Source: an uncultured Lachnospiraceae bacterium
GTDB taxonomy: Bacteria > Bacillota > Clostridia > Lachnospirales > Lachnospiraceae
DNA: 6,193 nucleotides
Assembly (NCBI GenBank): GCA_946611525.1
Contig: CAMODS010000082.1
Location: 1 to 6,193, forward strand
Reading direction: 5' to 3'
This document shows, in pieces, positions 1 to 5,965 of this stretch. How positions within the stretch are numbered: the first letter of the stretch is position 1; every line of letters begins with the position of its first letter. The notes beneath the pieces were generated by a model. The model did no database searches. It saw only the letters and a list, made by a program, of their open reading frames with translations, and was not told the origin of the DNA. Both the position numbers and the translations under genes were made by a program.

Positions 1-1
1 C

Positions 2-613
2 AGCAGCACGGCTACGGCGAAGATCGCCCTTTCTCTGAGGTCCGTCAAGTGTCATCTGATCACCTGTGTAAGCGTGGATGGTTACCATGATACCGCTCTG
101 GATGGGAGCGTACTTGTTAAGAGCATCAGCCATGGGAGCAAGGCAGTTTGTTGTGCAGCTTGCTGCGGAAATGATGGTATCCTCAGGCTTAAGTGTGGTG
201 TGGTTTGTGTTATAAACGATAGTGGGAAGATCATTTCCTGCAGGTGCGGAAATAACAACCTTACGTGCACCGGCATTGATGTGAGCCTGTGCCTTTTCCT
301 TTGAGGTATAGAAACCTGAGCACTCAAGAACAACGTCTACATTGAGCTCACCCCAAGGGCAGTTGTTGGCATCAGGGAAAGCATAGATCTTGATCTCCTT
401 GCCGCATACTGTGATGGAATCATCAGAATATGTAACCTCATCATAGTGCTCGAACTTACCCTGTGAAGAATCATACTTTAAAAGATGTGCAAGCATCTTG
501 GGGCTTGTAAGGTCGTTTATTGCTACTACCTCGTAACCCTCTGCTACAAACATCTGACGGAAAGCCAGACGACCGATACGTCCGAATCCATTGATCGCAA
601 CTCTAACTGCCAT
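2..613 (-). CDS. gap: Glyceraldehyde-3-phosphate dehydrogenase, N-terminal 204 codons (runs off the left edge)
   Basis: Cytosolic glycolytic enzyme that oxidises and phosphorylates glyceraldehyde-3-phosphate to 1,3-bisphosphoglycerate using NAD. I translated it by hand, because the reading frame stays open to the window edge. It starts MAVRVAINGFGRIGRLAFRQ, with the Rossmann nucleotide-binding motif NGFGRIG at residues 8-14. Asp34 in AINDLTS is the acidic residue typical of NAD-dependent rather than NADP-dependent enzymes. The catalytic cysteine is Cys153 in SAASCTTNCLAP and the catalytic histidine is His180 in TIHAYTGDQ. The last visible residues, KGDLRRSRAA, belong to the catalytic domain S-loop. 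Family members are about 335 residues, so roughly 130 C-terminal residues lie outside the window. The ATG at 611-613 is supported by a GGAGGAG ribosome binding site six bases upstream. A separate promoter and a 5' hairpin precede the gene, so it is probably transcribed independently of the PHP gene. The assignment is very secure. Confidence 0.97.
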   Translation of the reverse strand, partial: MAVRVAINGFGRIGRLAFRQMFVAEGYEVVAINDLTSPKMLAHLLKYDSSQGKFEHYDEVTYSDDSITVCGKEIKIYAFPDANNCPWGELNVDVVLECSGFYTSKEKAQAHINAGARKVVISAPAGNDLPTIVYNTNHTTLKPEDTIISAASCTTNCLAPMADALNKYAPIQSGIMVTIHAYTGDQMTLDGPQRKGDLRRSRAA

Positions 614-619
614 GTCAAT

Positions 620-626
620 CTCCTCC
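620..626 (-). promoter_or_regulatory. Strong ribosome binding site of gap
   Basis: On the minus strand this reads GGAGGAG and sits six bases upstream of the gap ATG. It matches the anti-Shine-Dalgarno end of 16S rRNA almost perfectly, as expected for a highly expressed glycolytic gene, and it fixes the start codon. Confidence 0.9.
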
Positions 627-645
627 TATAAATAAACTTTATTTT

Positions 646-666
646 AAAAGAGCCCTCCGCTCTTTT
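646..666 (-). promoter_or_regulatory. Perfect 8-bp hairpin in the gap 5' leader
   Basis: The arms 646-653 and 659-666 are exact reverse complements (AAAAGAGC / GCTCTTTT) around a five-base loop. Read on the transcribed (minus) strand the loop is GGAGG, the same as the core of the Shine-Dalgarno sequence. The hairpin begins only a few bases after the transcription start predicted from the adjacent promoter, and about 20 bases upstream of the true ribosome binding site. What is seen is the hairpin. A role in protecting the 5' end of the mRNA, or in attracting or delaying ribosomes, is inference. It could also act as a weak intrinsic terminator, because a short T-run (TTTT) ends the stem, but the tract is then interrupted by A residues. 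Confidence 0.6.
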
Positions 667-678
667 TGACACTGTTAC

Positions 679-707
679 ATTTTAAACAATATCCCCAAAA
701 AAAGCAA
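679..707 (-). promoter_or_regulatory. Candidate sigma-A-type promoter of gap
   Basis: On the minus strand a -35-like TTGCTT (702-707) is followed after exactly 17 bases by a -10-like TAAAAT (679-684, five of six consensus bases). The spacer is AT-rich. Transcription would start near position 672, just before the leader hairpin, giving a leader of about 60 nt. The -35 element is weak (three of six bases, the TTG half). The call rests on spacing, the good -10 box and the position upstream of a gene expected to have its own promoter. Confidence 0.45.
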
Positions 708-709
708 GC

Positions 710-741
710 AAAAATACCACTTATATCATAAAGCCGGTGGT
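710..741 (-). terminator. Probable intrinsic terminator after the PHP gene
   Basis: On the minus strand, about 30 bases after the PHP stop codon, ACCAC (737-741) can pair with GTGGT (716-720). The 16-base intervening segment contains a further CTT(T)AT/ATAAG pairing. The right arm is followed directly by ATTTTT (710-715). The stem is short and interrupted, so termination would be partial. Its place between the PHP stop and the gap promoter supports the reading. Confidence 0.45.
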
Positions 742-772
742 GTCTTTATAAGAACCGTATACATTATCCATT

Positions 773-1585
773 TTACAAGGGCATTTCGTGTATTATCCTG
801 CTGATATAAACGGCCTGGGAAGTAAAACCGATCTCCTTTAATCTAAGGGCCACCCCATCAAAGCCGTCAGCCACATTTTCGGGCTTGTGTGCATCGGAAC
901 CTATGGTGATAAGCCTGCCTCCCATATCATAGTAAAGCTTTATGATCTCATAGGATGGGTTGGGCTCGGTCATATTATTCCTGAAGCTTCCCGTATTAAT
1001 CTCCAGAGCCTTTTCGTTCTTTATAAGAAACTGGAGGATCTCTTCTATTATGGGTCTGTGCTTATAAAAGCTCATGCTGCCAAGTGACTGGCCAAGGTGT
1101 CTTATGCCGTAGCGTACCACATAATCCAGATGACCAAGTGCATCAAAATCAGTAAAAGTCAAAAGATTTTCCTTCATGCATTCCAGATACTCGCCGTAGG
1201 CCTCGTCAGCACTTCTGTCCTTAAAAAACTCCGGATAATACGGATCCCTTTTATCCACCACATGGATGGATCCTATGACAAAGTCAAAGGTCACCTTGTT
1301 TAAAAACTCCCTGTGACGCTCCGCCAAATGAGGCTGAAGCCCTATCTCTATACCCTTTCTTATCTCTATGTCCGGGTTTTGAGTCATGGCGAGATTCATG
1401 GCATCCAGATAGCTGTAAAAGTCCAGATCAAATAGTCCCGGCTCGTTGGGGTAATTCCAGTCCAGGTGATCCGTAAAGACCATCCCCTTTAGGCCCTTTG
1501 ACCGGCCGGCATTTATCATATCATTAACCCTTGCCGTGGAGTCTCCGGAAAACTCCGTATGAAGATGTGTATCCCAAGTTATCAT
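773..1585 (-). CDS. PHP-domain phosphoesterase, histidinol-phosphatase (HisJ/HisK) family
   Basis: A 270-residue protein of the polymerase-and-histidinol-phosphatase (PHP) superfamily, a metal-dependent phosphoesterase with a distorted TIM barrel. The metal-binding motifs appear in the expected order: DTHLHT (5-10, His7 and His9) with Asp15 following, TDH (38-40), Glu80 in KGIEIG, His108 in GSIHVVD, His152 in GHLDYV, and GSDAH (229-233, Asp231 and His233). The set looks complete, so the enzyme is probably active. Length fits the HisJ family (about 260-280 residues). HisJ enzymes remove phosphate from L-histidinol phosphate in histidine synthesis, but no his gene is visible here and PHP proteins of this subgroup are often annotated by similarity alone. 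Another small phosphorylated substrate is possible. The ATG at 1583-1585 is preceded by AAAGGA at about six bases. It is separated from mnmA by 106 nt and appears to end at a terminator before gap. Confidence 0.85.
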   Translation of the reverse strand: MITWDTHLHTEFSGDSTARVNDMINAGRSKGLKGMVFTDHLDWNYPNEPGLFDLDFYSYLDAMNLAMTQNPDIEIRKGIEIGLQPHLAERHREFLNKVTFDFVIGSIHVVDKRDPYYPEFFKDRSADEAYGEYLECMKENLLTFTDFDALGHLDYVVRYGIRHLGQSLGSMSFYKHRPIIEEILQFLIKNEKALEINTGSFRNNMTEPNPSYEIIKLYYDMGGRLITIGSDAHKPENVADGFDGVALRLKEIGFTSQAVYISRIIHEMPL

Positions 1586-1639
1586 GTTTAATCCTTTCTT
1601 CCTCTTTTTTCACTTCATTTATTTTTACATTATTGTCTC

Positions 1640-1652
1640 TGATATAATATCA
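1640..1652. repeat. Short AT-rich palindrome in the mnmA-PHP intergenic gap
   Basis: The 106-nt gap between mnmA and the PHP gene contains TGATATAATATCA, a palindrome with 6-bp arms around a single central base. A second GATATC palindrome lies about 16 bases away at 1667-1672. A regulator binding site for the PHP gene is possible. I could not find a convincing -35/-10 pair on the minus strand, nor a terminator for mnmA, so it is unclear whether the PHP gene has its own promoter. The palindrome itself is certain; any function is speculative. Confidence 0.3.
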
Positions 1653-1691
1653 CAGCGTTCACAACAGATATCCAACAGTATTCATAATAGA

Positions 1692-2732
1692 CTAACAGAT
1701 GATCCCTCCTGCCACTAAAATGTCGCCATCGTAAACGGCAACTGTCTGGCCGGGGGTGACGCCGCGGACCGGATCATCAAAGGTGATTTTGTATCCGGTG
1801 TCAGATATCCTTTCGCCGTGACAGGCGGCGCCGGAGTTGGAATAGCGCACACGGGCGGTATATAGCTTTTGGTGATCAAGATCCGGTTCAGAGATAAAGT
1901 TCCATGAATCGGCAGTCAATTCCTTCACATAAAGATCCGTGCCTAAAATCACCTGATTTTTTTCCACATCAATGCGATTAACAAAGATGCGTTCACCTAA
2001 GGCTATGCCTAAGCCCTTACGCTGGCCTATGGTGTAATTGGTGATGCCCTTATGCCTGCCTACCACTGTCCCGTCGGTAAGTACAAAGTCTCCCTCGGGA
2101 GGAAGCTTATCTCCCAGACGATCACGTAAAAATCTTCCGTAGTCATTGTCATCTATAAAGCAGATGTCCTGGGAGTCTTTTTTTTCGGCGGAGGTGAGTC
2201 CAAGGTGCTTTGCGATATTCCTGATCTCGTCCTTGGTGTAGTCTCCCAGCGGAAGCAGGGTACGGGACAACTGATCCTGTGACAGCTGTGCCAAAACATA
2301 GGACTGATCCTTTTTTTCATCCGCCGCTTTCATGACACCATATCTGCCATTAGCCAAAAGCTTTACCTTTGCATAATGGCCTGTGGCTACATAGTCTGCA
2401 CCAAATCTGTCGGCGGCCTCCATCAGAAGCTTCCATTTGATGGTTGGATTACAGCGGACACAGGGGTTTGGAGTCCTGCCGTGGAGATATTCATCAGTAA
2501 AATATGAAATAACCTCCCTTTCAAACTCCGGTTTGCCGTGGATGATATGATGACTAATGCCCATCTCATCCGCATTGGCCCGGGCCTCGGTGGCATCCTC
2601 GCAGACCTCCGGCTCATCCCGCCAGAGCTCTAATGTCACACCTATGACTTCATATCCTTGTTCTTTTAAAAGATGGACACATACGGAGGAGTCAACTCCC
2701 CCGGACATGCCCACTACCACTTTTTTTGACAT
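1692..2732 (-). CDS. mnmA: tRNA-specific 2-thiouridylase MnmA
   Basis: Cytosolic enzyme that adenylates and then thiolates U34 in the wobble position of tRNAs for Lys, Glu and Gln, using sulfur relayed from a cysteine desulfurase. The 346-residue protein carries the N-type ATP pyrophosphatase P-loop SGGVDSS (10-16), the first catalytic cysteine Cys91 in NPCVRCN (89-95), the ATGHYAKV segment (116-123) and the second catalytic cysteine Cys191 in SQDICFID. The C-terminal part has the usual central and beta-barrel segments (TNYTIGQRKGLG, then VRYSNSGAACHGE and DDPVRGVTPGQTVAVYDGD). It is slightly shorter than the E. coli enzyme (368 residues) but keeps every key motif. The ATG at 2730-2732 has an AGGAG site at 2744-2748, a rather long 11-nt spacing. 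It follows the phosphopantetheinyl transferase gene by 41 nt with no obvious promoter, so it is probably the last gene of the ispF-cysS operon. No sulfur-donor gene is in the window. Confidence 0.96.
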   Translation of the reverse strand: MSKKVVVGMSGGVDSSVCVHLLKEQGYEVIGVTLELWRDEPEVCEDATEARANADEMGISHHIIHGKPEFEREVISYFTDEYLHGRTPNPCVRCNPTIKWKLLMEAADRFGADYVATGHYAKVKLLANGRYGVMKAADEKKDQSYVLAQLSQDQLSRTLLPLGDYTKDEIRNIAKHLGLTSAEKKDSQDICFIDDNDYGRFLRDRLGDKLPPEGDFVLTDGTVVGRHKGITNYTIGQRKGLGIALGERIFVNRIDVEKNQVILGTDLYVKELTADSWNFISEPDLDHQKLYTARVRYSNSGAACHGERISDTGYKITFDDPVRGVTPGQTVAVYDGDILVAGGIIC

Positions 2733-2773
2733 TACAGTCTTTTCTCCTAAGCTATATCAATATGGGATGCTTA

Positions 2774-3334
2774 TCATAATCTGACCTTTGTAAGCTTTGG
2801 TCGCTCTACCCCCTCCGGCACGCAAAGTGTAAGCCGATAACCCGGATAGTCATATTCATAAAAAATATAATGACCTTCATCCAGGTTTACGCTTTGTCTG
2901 TCATAGTCTGTCCTAATATCTTTTCGGGAATAAAGTGACAACCCCTCTCCCACAAGCTTTGAAAGAGCCTCCCGGTATGTCCATATCCGGTAAAACTCAT
3001 CCTCGCTTTTTATAGCCGTCTCTACTCTCTCATATTCATGCTTATAAAAAAAGCGCCGCGCCAGCTTCATGTAGTCTTTTGCCCTGCCGATGAGCTCCAC
3101 ATCCACTCCCACAGGGGAATCTCCCACAGCCATCACCACAATATCCCCGGAATGGGAGATGTTGAAATGATACCCGTCATAGGGCTTTAAAAAAAATGGT
3201 TTGCCATGACTTCCTTTTTCGATCTCAGGTCTTATATCACCAAAGGTTAAAAAGAGTACTTTGTCATAGAGCACATCCCTTGCTTCTTTAAGCCCCAGGC
3301 CTGTCCCGGTTTTGTCAAAACAGTAAAGCTTCAT
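2774..3334 (-). CDS. Sfp-type 4'-phosphopantetheinyl transferase
   Basis: Transfers the 4'-phosphopantetheine arm of coenzyme A onto a serine of a carrier protein, turning apo-ACP or a peptidyl/aryl carrier protein into the holo form. The 186-residue protein shows the superfamily motifs in order: GKPFF (44-48), HFNISHSGD (56-64), the Mg-binding VGVDVE (75-80, Asp78 and Glu80), ARRFFYKHE (92-100), and WTYREALSKLVGEGL (118-132) with Glu122 and Lys126. The usual W(T/S)xKEAxxK signature here has Arg121 in place of the first lysine, a conservative change. It is shorter than B. subtilis Sfp (224 residues), mainly at the N-terminus and C-terminus, so a compact subfamily is likely. The rlmB stop and this ATG are separated by one base (TAG-C-ATG) and I see no good ribosome binding site, which suggests translation by coupled reinitiation. 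The carrier protein is unknown: no polyketide, peptide-synthetase or acyl carrier gene is in the window. Confidence 0.88.
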   Translation of the reverse strand: MKLYCFDKTGTGLGLKEARDVLYDKVLFLTFGDIRPEIEKGSHGKPFFLKPYDGYHFNISHSGDIVVMAVGDSPVGVDVELIGRAKDYMKLARRFFYKHEYERVETAIKSEDEFYRIWTYREALSKLVGEGLSLYSRKDIRTDYDRQSVNLDEGHYIFYEYDYPGYRLTLCVPEGVERPKLTKVRL

Positions 3335-3335
3335 G

Positions 3336-4076
3336 CTAGATCTGCCGCTGTCTGACTATCTCATAAGCCAGCACTCCGCAGGCCACGGACGCATTCAGTG
3401 AATCGATATCTCCCTGCATGGGAATGGAAGCGATCATGTCACAGTTCTTTTTTACAAGGGGTGATATACCGTCACCCTCGTTACCGATCACAAGTCCGAT
3501 GGAACCCTTTAAGTCCAGATCATACATTCTTGTTCCGTCCATATCCGAAGCCACAAACCACATACCTTCTTTTTTAAGGCTTTCCATGGTCTTACTGATA
3601 TTTGTGACCTTTGCCACCGGGGTGTAGTTGATGGCACCGGCTGAAGCCTTTGCCACGGTGGATGTAAGTCCGCAGGCCCGGTGAGCCGGGATGATCACCC
3701 CATGTGCACCTGCCAGGTTCGCCGTACGGATGATGGCCCCCAGATTGTGTGGATCCTCTATACCGTCCAAAAGGATCAAAAATGGAGATTCGCCCTTTTC
3801 TCTGGCGTCCTCAAGCATTTTTTCCACCGTACTATAGGAATAGGCTGCGATCATGGCAATAACACCCTGATGCTTCTTTTCAGGGGAAAGCTGATCCAGC
3901 CTCTCTTTGTTGACATAGTTTACGTATATGTTTTGTTTTTTTGCTTCTCGCAAAATGGTCTGAATGGGGCCGTCCTTGGAATGCTCCAAAACGTAGAGCT
4001 TGTCCACTGTAGTGTCGCTTCTGAGTGCTTCAAGCACTGCATTCCTGCCCTCGATCACTGATGATGCATCTCTCAT
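3336..4076 (-). CDS. rlmB: RlmB-type SpoU/TrmH family RNA 2'-O-ribose methyltransferase
   Basis: S-adenosylmethionine-dependent methyltransferase of the SPOUT class. RlmB makes Gm2251 in the peptidyl-transferase P-loop of 23S rRNA, and the B. subtilis relative is YacO. From the start chosen here the protein has 246 residues. An N-terminal RNA substrate-binding domain contains VIEGRNAVLEAL (7-18) and ends near KKHQGVIA (67-74). The trefoil-knot catalytic domain follows with motif 1 DGIEDPHNLGAIIRTA (104-119, Asn111 and Arg117), motif 2 GLVIGNEGDG (194-203, Glu200) and motif 3 IPMQGDIDSLNASVA (218-232, Ser226 and Asn228). A longer frame opening at a GTG at 4101-4103 is possible. I prefer the ATG at 4074-4076 because AGGGAG lies six bases upstream, the family signature starts a few residues in, and the extra nine codons come from a repeat-like element. 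Exact target (23S Gm2251 or a tRNA/rRNA site of a paralogue) is inferred from family and from position after mrnC. Confidence 0.93.
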   Translation of the reverse strand: MRDASSVIEGRNAVLEALRSDTTVDKLYVLEHSKDGPIQTILREAKKQNIYVNYVNKERLDQLSPEKKHQGVIAMIAAYSYSTVEKMLEDAREKGESPFLILLDGIEDPHNLGAIIRTANLAGAHGVIIPAHRACGLTSTVAKASAGAINYTPVAKVTNISKTMESLKKEGMWFVASDMDGTRMYDLDLKGSIGLVIGNEGDGISPLVKKNCDMIASIPMQGDIDSLNASVACGVLAYEIVRQRQI

Positions 4077-4082
4077 ACATAT

Positions 4083-4088
4083 CTCCCT
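4083..4088 (-). promoter_or_regulatory. Ribosome binding site that decides the rlmB start
   Basis: On the minus strand this reads AGGGAG, six bases upstream of the ATG at 4074-4076. If translation began at the upstream GTG (4101-4103) this site would lie inside the coding sequence and the GTG would have only a poor site before it. It therefore favours the shorter 246-residue protein. Confidence 0.75.
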
Positions 4089-4090
4089 AT

Positions 4091-4146
4091 AGATTCTTGT
4101 CACTCCGGGACCACAGGTTTCTTGTCATTCTGAGGTCGAAGAATCT
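4091..4146. repeat. Structured intergenic repeat-like element between mrnC and rlmB
   Basis: The 72-nt gap between mrnC and rlmB is almost filled by an element bounded by perfect 8-bp inverted repeats, AGATTCTT (4091-4098) and AAGAATCT (4139-4146). Inside, GACC (4109-4112) can pair with GGTC (4134-4137). A 12-nt direct repeat TTCTTGTCA(C/T)TC occurs at 4094-4105 and 4119-4130 with one mismatch. A competing local hairpin pairs ATTCT (4127-4131) with AGAAT (4140-4144). The right half (GTCATTCTGAG...GAAGAATCT) resembles, from memory, a small palindromic motif scattered through intergenic DNA of many bacterial genomes; I cannot check its copy number. The left half looks like a degenerate second copy. 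It has no coding capacity, and it ends two bases before the rlmB ribosome binding site. Confidence 0.55.
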
Positions 4147-4148
4147 TA

Positions 4149-4568
4149 TTAAAATTGAATCTGCTTCATAAGCTCAAATATCCGCTCTGTCCGGCCCGTC
4201 ATAAAGAGATACCCAATCAGCGCCTCAAGTCCCGTAGCCTTGTGGTAATCCGCAGCGCTGGCATTCTTAGCCATGGTCTTTTGGTGTGAGTTCCTGCCAC
4301 GGCGCATGACATCTGCCTCCTCATCGGAAAGCATAGGTTCTATCTTTTCGTATATCCTGGCCTGAGAAGAAGCCTTTACCACCATGGCACATTTTTTATG
4401 CATTTTGTTTACGGAGATATTGCCCTCTCCTATGACTGCAGATCTGACAAAAAGATCAAATACGGTATCTCCGATATAGGCAAGCACCGATGGAGAATAT
4501 GACCTGATGTCCTTTTTATCCAGATCATAGAGCTTAAGTATGGAATCGTAGCTTATATCCGTTCCCAT
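4149..4568 (-). CDS. mrnC: Mini-ribonuclease III
   Basis: Homodimeric double-strand-specific ribonuclease that trims 23S rRNA precursor ends in Firmicutes. It has the RNase III catalytic domain but no double-stranded RNA binding domain. The 139-residue protein matches the family length. The catalytic signature is LAYIGDTVFDLFVR (29-42), with Asp34 as a metal-binding residue. The basic region MHKKCAMVVKASSQA (56-70) follows, then MRRGRNSHQKTMAKNA (88-103) and the second catalytic motif ATGLEALIGYLF (111-122) with Glu115. Its 5' end overlaps the 3' end of cysS by 16 nt, and a GGGAG site lies inside the last cysS codons only four bases before the ATG at 4566-4568, so the two genes are translationally linked. 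The cysS-mrnC-rlmB order is the conserved Firmicute arrangement and supports a role in 50S subunit maturation. Confidence 0.95.
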   Translation of the reverse strand: MGTDISYDSILKLYDLDKKDIRSYSPSVLAYIGDTVFDLFVRSAVIGEGNISVNKMHKKCAMVVKASSQARIYEKIEPMLSDEEADVMRRGRNSHQKTMAKNASAADYHKATGLEALIGYLFMTGRTERIFELMKQIQF

Positions 4569-5965
4569 TTAACTCCCTCTCTGGTGTCCTTTAGCTGTAT
4601 GCCCTTTTTCAAAAGCTCATCCCTGATCTCATCTGCACGGGCAAAGTTTTTATCCTTTTTAGCCTGCTGACGCTCAGCGATCAAAGCATCGATATCAAAG
4701 TCCAGCTCCTCCTCCTTTTTTTCGAGGATGATGCCAAGAACATCCGATAAGGTATGAAGTCTGTCATAAAGCGCTCCTGCCTGTGATGCATCAAGGCTGT
4801 TTGCATTCTGGTTTGCAAAGCGCACAAACTCAAATATGGCAGAAATGGCATCAGCGGTGTTGAAATCGTCATCCATGGCATCCTCGTACTTTGTAACAAA
4901 GCAGTCGGTATCCTTTATCACATCGCCATCATAGACGGCGCCCTCCACGCCCGAAGTCCTGCCGCTGTTTTTAATGTCAAAAAGCTGTCCTGCGCAGGTG
5001 AGTATCCTGTCCAGTGAGTTCTTGGCTGCCTCCATAAGCTCGGCAGAGAAATTGAGCGGGCTCCTGTAATGTGCCGAAAGCATGAAAAATCTCAGCACCT
5101 GAAGGTCATATTTTTCGGATATCTCCCTGACAGTAAAGAAGTTGCCCAGGGACTTTGACATTTTTTTATTGTCAATATTCAAAAATCCGTTGTGCATCCA
5201 GTACCGGGAAAACTGCACACCGTTGGCGCCCTCAGACTGGGCTATCTCGTTTTCATGATGTGGAAAGATCAGATCCTCACCGCCGGCATGGATGTCTATC
5301 TCATCACCCAGATATTTTTTAGCCATAACGGAGCACTCGATATGCCAGCCGGGACGACCGTCACTCCAGGGAGACTCCCAATAGGGCTCCCCCTCCTTTT
5401 TGGGCTTCCAGAGTACAAAGTCAAGCCAGTCTTCCTTGCCCTCTTCACCGGTCACCTTTATATCCCTGTGACCTGACTCCAGATCCTCGATATTCTTGTG
5501 GGAAAGCTTGCCATAATCCGCATCGCTTTTAACCCTGTAATAAACCGTACCGTCTGCTGCAGCGTAAGCGTGACCTTTTTCGATCAGGGTGGAGATCATC
5601 TCGATCATGCCCTCTATCTCCTGGGTAGCCCTGGGATGCGTAGTGGCCGGGCGGACATTGAGTGCCTCCATATCCTTTTTGCACTCATCTATAAAACGGG
5701 CCGCAACCTGCTCGGAGGTACTCCCCTCCTCAATGGCCTTTTTGATGATCTTGTCATCCACATCCGTAAAGTTGCTGACGTAGTTTACTTCAAATCCCCG
5801 GTACTCGAAATATCTCCTAACAGTATCAAAAACTATCATGGGTCGTGCGTTACCGATGTGAATATAGTTGTACACCGTGGGGCCGCACACATACATACGG
5901 ACCTTTCCCGGTTCTATGGGTTTAAACTCCTCCTTGCTTCGGGAAAGTGTATTAAAAATCTTCAT
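4553..5965 (-). CDS. cysS: Cysteinyl-tRNA synthetase
   Basis: Class I aminoacyl-tRNA synthetase that attaches cysteine to tRNA-Cys using ATP. The 470-residue protein is full length (E. coli 461, B. subtilis 466). The Rossmann catalytic domain has the HIGH-type motif HIGNA (36-40) and the KMSKS loop (268-272). The zinc site is intact: Cys27 in MYVCGPT, Cys211 in GWHIEC, and His236 and Glu240 in FPHHENE. The C-terminal helical bundle and anticodon-binding region end with ALIAERQQAKKDKNFARADE and the terminal GVKWERI, which is typical of the family. The ATG at 5963-5965 lies inside the end of ispF (14-nt overlap), with AGGTGA at 5974-5979, eight bases upstream. There is no room for a T-box or leader immediately before the gene, so control must come from the operon promoter to the right of the window or from translational coupling. 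Confidence 0.98.
   Translation of the reverse strand: MKIFNTLSRSKEEFKPIEPGKVRMYVCGPTVYNYIHIGNARPMIVFDTVRRYFEYRGFEVNYVSNFTDVDDKIIKKAIEEGSTSEQVAARFIDECKKDMEALNVRPATTHPRATQEIEGMIEMISTLIEKGHAYAAADGTVYYRVKSDADYGKLSHKNIEDLESGHRDIKVTGEEGKEDWLDFVLWKPKKEGEPYWESPWSDGRPGWHIECSVMAKKYLGDEIDIHAGGEDLIFPHHENEIAQSEGANGVQFSRYWMHNGFLNIDNKKMSKSLGNFFTVREISEKYDLQVLRFFMLSAHYRSPLNFSAELMEAAKNSLDRILTCAGQLFDIKNSGRTSGVEGAVYDGDVIKDTDCFVTKYEDAMDDDFNTADAISAIFEFVRFANQNANSLDASQAGALYDRLHTLSDVLGIILEKKEEELDFDIDALIAERQQAKKDKNFARADEIRDELLKKGIQLKDTREGVKWERI

Noticed and set aside
82..333. An 83-codon minus-strand frame and a 76-codon plus-strand frame over the same region.
   Set aside because: Both are out-of-frame shadows of gap, whose correct frame is continuous from 613 to the left edge with the catalytic Cys and His motifs.
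1643..1648. A perfect TATAAT on the plus strand in the mnmA-PHP gap.
   Set aside because: There is no acceptable -35 element at 16-18 bases, it is part of a short palindrome, and it would drive transcription antisense to mnmA with no gene to read. Chance in AT-rich DNA is the simpler explanation.
2178..2727. A7-A8 runs at three Lys-Lys codon pairs in mnmA (2178-2185, 2311-2317, 2721-2727), which might be slippery sites sensitive to the tRNA-Lys thiolation that MnmA performs.
   Set aside because: Similar A7 or T7-T8 runs occur in cysS (5161-5167) and in the phosphopantetheinyl transferase gene (around 3190-3196), so they look like general base composition. No alternative frame with a downstream stimulator was evident.
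2733..2773. A possible internal promoter for mnmA in the 41-nt gap (TATGAT-like and GATATA-like boxes).
   Set aside because: Neither box has a -35 partner at usable spacing, and the gap is short and AT-rich. Read-through from the operon is the simpler view.
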